DNA of 36,952 nucleotides, taken from Candidatus Nanopelagicales bacterium (GTDB lineage: Bacteria; Actinomycetota; Actinomycetes; Nanopelagicales; Nanopelagicaceae). A program made the position numbers and the translations under genes. Below the pieces are notes generated by a model. That model did not search any database. It saw only the letters and a list, made by a program, of their open reading frames with translations, and had not been told where the DNA came from. Shown piece after piece: positions 32,986 through 36,952 of this stretch (positions are counted from its first letter, which is position 1; each line of letters opens with the position of its first letter). The stretch spans positions 1 to 36,952 of the forward strand of contig JAURGA010000014.1 of NCBI GenBank assembly GCA_030834095.1, written 5' to 3'.

Positions 32986-33288
32986 ATGACAGATAATCGC
33001 AAAATCCTGATTTTAAATGAACTGGACAATATCGCCGTCTGTCTGGTGAATATGGAAGTTGGCGAAGTCATCAGACAAGATGCCCTCAATCTCACTATTC
33101 AAAATCGAATTCCCCGTGGCCACAAAGTAGCCACAAAAGCGATTGCTAAAGATGATGGCATCATCAAATATGGCGAACGTATGGGGCATGCAACTAGCGA
33201 TATAAAAATTGGTGAACATGTTCATACCCATAATGTTCTGGGCGATCGCCTTTCCACGGAGCAAGTCAATATGGAGCAAAAAAATTGA
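32986..33288 (+). CDS. UxaA/SuyA-type SAF-domain subunit of a split dehydratase
   Basis: 100 residues from ATG 32986; ATG 32971 is an in-frame alternative, and still earlier starts would run into the divergent dehydrogenase gene. The sequence matches the N-terminal SAF domain of altronate/galactarate dehydratases and sulfolactate sulfo-lyase SuyA: LNELDNIAVCLVNMEVGE, NRIPRGHKVATKAIAKDD, IIKYGERMGHA and GEHVHTHNV. The final His-containing motif is part of the active site in this family. The stop overlaps the next start as TTGA. It is the first of three overlapping genes that together would form one enzyme. Confidence 0.8.
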   Translation: MTDNRKILILNELDNIAVCLVNMEVGEVIRQDALNLTIQNRIPRGHKVATKAIAKDDGIIKYGERMGHATSDIKIGEHVHTHNVLGDRLSTEQVNMEQKN

Positions 33289-34097
33289 GCATGAGAGGTT
33301 TTGACCACGGTAATCGCGGTATTGGAGTTCGGGATCATCAATTAATTCTGCCCTCTGTTGTCTGCTCAACAAGAGTTTCAAGTCGAATTGCAAAAGAGAT
33401 TGGCGCAATAACTTTCGCACACCAGCATGGATGTGGCTTTATCGGTAATGATGTTGGCCGAATAACTGACTACTTTGCAGCTCTGGCAAATCATCCGAAT
33501 GTTAGTTCGACACTTGTTGTAGGGCTTGGGTGCGAAACTATTCAAGGCAATGAACTAGCCGATAAATTACTTGCTAAAAATAAGTCCACAAATTACTTGG
33601 TTACTCAGGAGAGTGGCGGCGTGCAAGGGACAGTGGACTCTGGTGTCGCTGCTGCAAAGGCTTTACAGGCTTACTATCAACCAACTCCGGTTTTACTTCC
33701 GAGATTGCATTTAGGAATAGATCTTTCGAATGATGATTTAAAAGTGGATGAGATAGTTGCAGCGCTGACTAGCGTTGGCGTTGATATAACAGTTGCTGCT
33801 TCACAGAAGAATTCAGGGTTAAACTTCTCGGATTTAATGGAATCTGGAGTCCATGTGATTCTCTCATTCCCTGATGGTAATCAACCAGCTTCTGGTTTTC
33901 CATTAATTCCTACAATCAATGTTGCTAGCAATTCGCCATTGCATCTTGCGCTTTCAGATGATTTCGATCTGAGTGCGGATGCAACCAACGAGGAAATTAT
34001 GGAGAAGATTTACTCGGTAATAAATGGTGAATTAACTACGGTTGAATCTCTTGGGGCTGGGGAAATAATCGCTGGACGCGAGGTGCGAAGTGTCTAA
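33285..34097 (+). CDS. UxaA-family middle-domain protein (second subunit)
   Basis: 270 residues, TTG start at 33285 overlapping the SAF stop by 4 nt (GGAG at 33273 fits it; ATG 33291 is an alternative). It matches the middle domain of UxaA/GarD: FDHGNRGIGVRDHQLILPS, HQHGCGFIGND (46-56) and LVVGLGCETIQGNE (78-90), but stops before the C-terminal catalytic-type region. Its N-terminal part is paralogous to the same region of the next gene product, which has lost the HGCG and GCE motifs. The pair therefore looks like a duplicated and specialised middle domain. Overlaps the next gene by 8 nt. Confidence 0.75.
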   Translation: MSMRGFDHGNRGIGVRDHQLILPSVVCSTRVSSRIAKEIGAITFAHQHGCGFIGNDVGRITDYFAALANHPNVSSTLVVGLGCETIQGNELADKLLAKNKSTNYLVTQESGGVQGTVDSGVAAAKALQAYYQPTPVLLPRLHLGIDLSNDDLKVDEIVAALTSVGVDITVAASQKNSGLNFSDLMESGVHVILSFPDGNQPASGFPLIPTINVASNSPLHLALSDDFDLSADATNEEIMEKIYSVINGELTTVESLGAGEIIAGREVRSV

Positions 34098-35253
34098 GCA
34101 ATTAACTGCATTCGCCAGAGCAGATGAGAGATGGGGCCTGCGAAACCACGTATTGATTCTGCCGCTGCACTCTGCGCTCTCGGCTACTGCTAGAAAAATT
34201 GCTGACGAATCAGATGGCGCAGTTGCTGTAAGCCATGATTGGTCGGGCGAAGTTGATGGCGACTTCGATCGGATTATCAAAACTTTCTCGGGCTTTGCGG
34301 CAAATCCAAATAATTATGCAACGGTTTTCATAACAATCGGAACTCCTGGCGAATTATTGATAATTGATTTAGCTAAGAAATTAGGAATTAATAAAGCAGA
34401 AGTCTTAAATGTCGCAGAACTTGGTTCCATGAGCAAAATTGCCGGGGCTGGATTAAAGATTGCAAACTCGCTTGTAAAAGAGGCAAAAGCACAGTCTCGG
34501 ATCAGCGCCCCGTGGAGTGCAATCGCACTTGGTCAAGAGTGTGGTGGCTCGGATGCACTCTCTGGCATCACTGCAAATCCAGCACTGGGTGTAGCAAGTG
34601 ATCGCTTGGTCGAACTTGGTGCAGCATCGGTATTGGGAGAAACAACTGAAATTCTTGGCGCCGAACATTTGCTAGCCGCGCGCGCGATAACACCAGAGAT
34701 TGGTGCTCAAATTATCGAAACCGTTGCCAGATATGAGCGATCTATTAATTATGAAGGTATTGATATGCGCGGAGCCCAACCATCTCGCGGAAATATAGAA
34801 GGCGGTTTAACAACACTCGAGGAGAAATCCCTTGGCGCCGCGAAGAAAGCTGGAAGTGCACAATTTTCTGGTGTCCTGGAATATGCCGACCAAGTTCCGA
34901 AATCTGGTCTTTACTTTATGGACACACCTGGGCACGACACAGAACAACTAACCGGTTTCGCGGCAGGTGGCATAAATGTTGTCGTCTTCACTACTGGACG
35001 CGGAACTCCTACTGGTTCAGCAATTATGCCAACAATTAAATTAGCAACAAATACCACCATGGCAAGTGCGATTCCGGATTTGATTGATTTAAACGCTGGA
35101 ACCATTGCCGATGGAATTAAGACGCTCGCAGAGGTTGGTGGCGAACTCTTTGATCTCATCTTGGCGGTAGCCAACGGCCAAATCACCAAAGCTGAGCGTG
35201 GACTTCATCATGAATTTTCGCTATCCCGAATGTATAACACTGTAATCAAGTGA
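34090..35253 (+). CDS. UxaA/SuyB-type dehydratase large subunit
   Basis: 387 residues, GTG start overlapping the previous gene. The N-terminal 110 residues resemble a UxaA middle domain that has lost its Cys/His motifs. Residues 140-387 match the C-terminal domain of altronate/galactarate dehydratase and SuyB: ECGGSDALSGITANPALG (150-167), ETTEILGAEH (184-193), MDTPGHDTEQLTG (277-289), TTGRGTPTG (301-309) and IKLATN (316-321). Such enzymes remove water, or sulfite in SuyAB, from a sugar acid or 2-hydroxyacid. The substrate here is unknown; altronate-like sugar acids fit the catabolic neighbourhood. Confidence 0.8.
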   Translation: MSKQLTAFARADERWGLRNHVLILPLHSALSATARKIADESDGAVAVSHDWSGEVDGDFDRIIKTFSGFAANPNNYATVFITIGTPGELLIIDLAKKLGINKAEVLNVAELGSMSKIAGAGLKIANSLVKEAKAQSRISAPWSAIALGQECGGSDALSGITANPALGVASDRLVELGAASVLGETTEILGAEHLLAARAITPEIGAQIIETVARYERSINYEGIDMRGAQPSRGNIEGGLTTLEEKSLGAAKKAGSAQFSGVLEYADQVPKSGLYFMDTPGHDTEQLTGFAAGGINVVVFTTGRGTPTGSAIMPTIKLATNTTMASAIPDLIDLNAGTIADGIKTLAEVGGELFDLILAVANGQITKAERGLHHEFSLSRMYNTVIK

Positions 35254-35266
35254 TTAAACTTAATCT

Positions 35267-35293
35267 ACCTATTGAAATTAATAGAAAATAGGT
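35267..35293. promoter_or_regulatory. Inverted repeat upstream of the CBS gene
   Basis: ACCTATT (35267-35273) and AATAGGT (35287-35293) are perfectly complementary around a 13-nt spacer, 45 nt before the CBS start. Could be an operator or a weak hairpin after the dehydratase gene. TAGATT at about 35318 is a possible -10 box for the CBS gene. Confidence 0.3.
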
Positions 35294-35338
35294 CAACTAT
35301 TAAGGTAACTCTTACTTTAGATTACTTGGGAGACTAGC

Positions 35339-35770
35339 ATGCAAGTTTCAAGTTTACTTTCTGGGAAGCACGTCCAAACTATCGCCCCCGATGCAACAAT
35401 AAAAGAGTTGAGTCAATCTCTTGCCGAATTAAAGATTGGTGCATTGGTGGTTTCGTCTGATGGAAGAAATATTCTTGGCATCGTTTCAGAGCGCGATATT
35501 GTGCAGGCTTTGCCATCACATATGCATGAAATCGAAAAAATCCATGTGCGCGACATCATGACCGTGCATGTAATGACCTGCAAGAAAGATTCAACTGTTG
35601 CACAATTAATGGCGCTGATGACAGAGAAGAGAATTCGTCATGTTCCTGTTGTCGATGATTCTGGTGCCCTGATTTCGATAATTTCAATTGGTGATGTTGT
35701 TAAATCATATGTATCTGAAATTAATAGCGAACGAAATGCCTTACTTGAGTATGTTAAGTCTGCTGGCTAG
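35339..35770 (+). CDS. Two-CBS-domain protein
   Basis: 143 residues made almost entirely of a CBS pair (Bateman module): CBS1 about 8-65 (GALVVSSDGRNILGIVSERDIV) and CBS2 about 74-130 (RIRHVPVVDDSGALISIISIGDVV). Such stand-alone modules bind adenosine nucleotides (AMP, ATP, SAM) and sense energy state or regulate partners; no partner domain is fused. GGGAG lies 8 nt upstream of ATG. The last 30 nt overlap the 3' end of the convergent methyltransferase gene, so the two transcripts are antisense to each other at their ends. Orthologues are widespread in actinobacteria with unknown targets. Confidence 0.85.
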   Translation: MQVSSLLSGKHVQTIAPDATIKELSQSLAELKIGALVVSSDGRNILGIVSERDIVQALPSHMHEIEKIHVRDIMTVHVMTCKKDSTVAQLMALMTEKRIRHVPVVDDSGALISIISIGDVVKSYVSEINSERNALLEYVKSAG

Positions 35771-36928
35771 CGCCGGATCAATCTGCCAATCACTTAACAT
35801 TTTCTTATAGCTTTCGACATCTTTAGAGCCTGGTTCTGCGCCGGTTTTGACCGCCCGAATCATGATATTTCTCGGAGTGTGTTCGCCACCGATAAATTCA
35901 ATTATTTCAGTTCGATATCCAAGTAATTTAAGAATTTGAGCGCGAAGCGCATCTGTCATCAAATCACCAAGCCGCTCTTTCATTAATCCATGTTTAGTTA
36001 GCAGGTTCCAAGGTTCTGGAACGTTACTCATCTGGGTCTGCAAATCATGCTGGCAGCAAGGTGCAATCAATAATAATTTCGCTCCCCCGGTTACTGCCCA
36101 AGCAATTGCATCATCGGTAGCGGTATCGCATGCATGAAGTGCAATTGCCACATCACAAGATTGAATCGAAGTTTGTTCGATTGCTTCAGCCTTAAACTCA
36201 ATTGTCTTTTCAATCTTAAGTTTTTTGGCAATTTCAGTATTGCTCTTTAAGGATTCGGGTCTGATATCAATACCAATTACATGCACTGGCATATCAATGC
36301 TTCTTAGGTATTGATGCACCGCAAAAGTTAGATAGGCATTTCCGCAACCCAAATCTGCAATCACCAATGGTTTCTCAGTGGTGGGCTTGGCAATATGTTT
36401 TGCTTCAATTGCAGAATTTAAAGTCGGGACTAGTAGTCGTAGAAACTCTTCTACCTGTAGATACTTATCTGCCTTAGCTGGTTTTACTCGTCCATCAGAA
36501 TCTGAGATTCCTACTTCAATCAAAAATGAATCTGAAGCATCTAACAATCTGCTCTTTTTACGATCATGTTCTAAATTCTGTTCACGAAGGCCTTTCTCTT
36601 CGTGAACTTGGGCCTCACCTTTCTTGGTGATGCGAATCGTAAGAGCGCCACCAGTATGTTCGACCAAAATATTGGCATATCCCATCTCCAAGTAGGCCTG
36701 TGCATCAAAATCTTTAGCTTCTAAATTCTTAGTTGTAGTGACTCGACCATCATTCTGCGAAATCTGTAGAGAGATTGCACCTTTGATCGAAACTGGCCGG
36801 ATATCAATCCGTTCAAATGGAACGCTCATGTTTCGGCGTCGGCCTGAGAGAACAACTCGGACCAGCTTTGAAGTATCTGAAATTAATTGTTCTGCGCTGT
36901 TAAATGCTGCCTCTAATTCAGTAGCCAT
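35741..36928 (-). CDS. Class I SAM-dependent methyltransferase (Methyltransf_32-like)
   Basis: 395 residues. The N-terminal 180 residues are an accessory region with a charged helix (KGLREQNLEHDRKKSR, about 112-127). The C-terminal Rossmann methyltransferase has motif I DLGCGNAYLTF (192-202), motif II GIDIRP (219-224), a conserved ALHACDTATD (263-272) and APCCQHD (289-295), and ends with EHTPRNIMI. These are the hallmarks of the PF13679 group, which includes METTL25/GSTCD-like proteins and bacterial enzymes of uncertain, possibly RNA, substrate. Start ATG 36928 is near the right edge and has no clear promoter in the 24 nt left. Confidence 0.8.
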   Translation of the reverse strand: MATELEAAFNSAEQLISDTSKLVRVVLSGRRRNMSVPFERIDIRPVSIKGAISLQISQNDGRVTTTKNLEAKDFDAQAYLEMGYANILVEHTGGALTIRITKKGEAQVHEEKGLREQNLEHDRKKSRLLDASDSFLIEVGISDSDGRVKPAKADKYLQVEEFLRLLVPTLNSAIEAKHIAKPTTEKPLVIADLGCGNAYLTFAVHQYLRSIDMPVHVIGIDIRPESLKSNTEIAKKLKIEKTIEFKAEAIEQTSIQSCDVAIALHACDTATDDAIAWAVTGGAKLLLIAPCCQHDLQTQMSNVPEPWNLLTKHGLMKERLGDLMTDALRAQILKLLGYRTEIIEFIGGEHTPRNIMIRAVKTGAEPGSKDVESYKKMLSDWQIDPALASRLNILK

Positions 36929-36952
36929 TTAGAGGCTTTTCATTATTCGAGC

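Overview
This 37 kb window looks like a chromosomal segment of a small-genome planktonic actinobacterium, possibly of the freshwater acI (Nanopelagicales) type. That is an inference from moderate A+T content, very tight gene packing, GTG/TTG starts, many 1-14 bp gene overlaps, and a recurrent TANNNT hexamer exactly 6 nt before start codons that lack a Shine-Dalgarno sequence (leaderless transcripts). No rRNA, tRNA, CRISPR array, transposase or phage gene was seen.

Left part (1-17.5 kb) is a cell-surface island, interrupted near its left end by an agmatinase-type ureohydrolase. It holds a secreted PA14 protein, a 1134-residue adhesin with a C-type lectin domain and a sea-urchin-egg-lectin (SUEL) domain, a MotB-like/two-TM membrane pair, a SipW-type (Ser/His) signal peptidase, a degenerate signal-peptidase-like protein, a large polytopic protein, a collagen-like protein and a Wzy/O-antigen-ligase-type enzyme. 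Five proteins share a small domain that I cannot assign to a known family. Its signature is [DE]-F-G-[QN]-G with a Cys exactly 10 residues after the F and a second Cys 31-41 residues later. Four of them have one N-terminal membrane segment ending in [AG]-A-[NS]-[IV] just before the domain; the fifth carries the domain behind a collagen rod. With the signal peptidase in the same gene string, this suggests an undescribed surface-fibre or matrix system, analogous in logic to Bacillus TapA-SipW-TasA but with different subunits.

The middle (17.5-31.7 kb) starts with the tRNA hydroxylase TrhO and continues as an inositol/sugar-acid catabolic region: two IolG-type dehydrogenases on the + strand, then a long - strand operon (SDR, LacI regulator, aldehyde dehydrogenase, iolD, HpcH/HpaI aldolase, a third Gfo/Idh/MocA enzyme, D-2-hydroxyacid dehydrogenase, iolE), and a divergent iolB followed by a fourth Gfo/Idh/MocA enzyme. 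The kinase IolC and aldolase IolJ are absent here. The aldehyde dehydrogenase keeps a hydrolytic Glu, unlike CoA-dependent IolA/MmsA, so the lower half of the pathway may differ from the textbook route.

The right end (31.7-37 kb) has an FMN-dependent 2-hydroxyacid dehydrogenase divergent from a three-gene split UxaA/SuyAB-like dehydratase (SAF subunit, extra middle-domain subunit, catalytic-type subunit), a two-CBS protein, and a class I SAM methyltransferase convergent with it.
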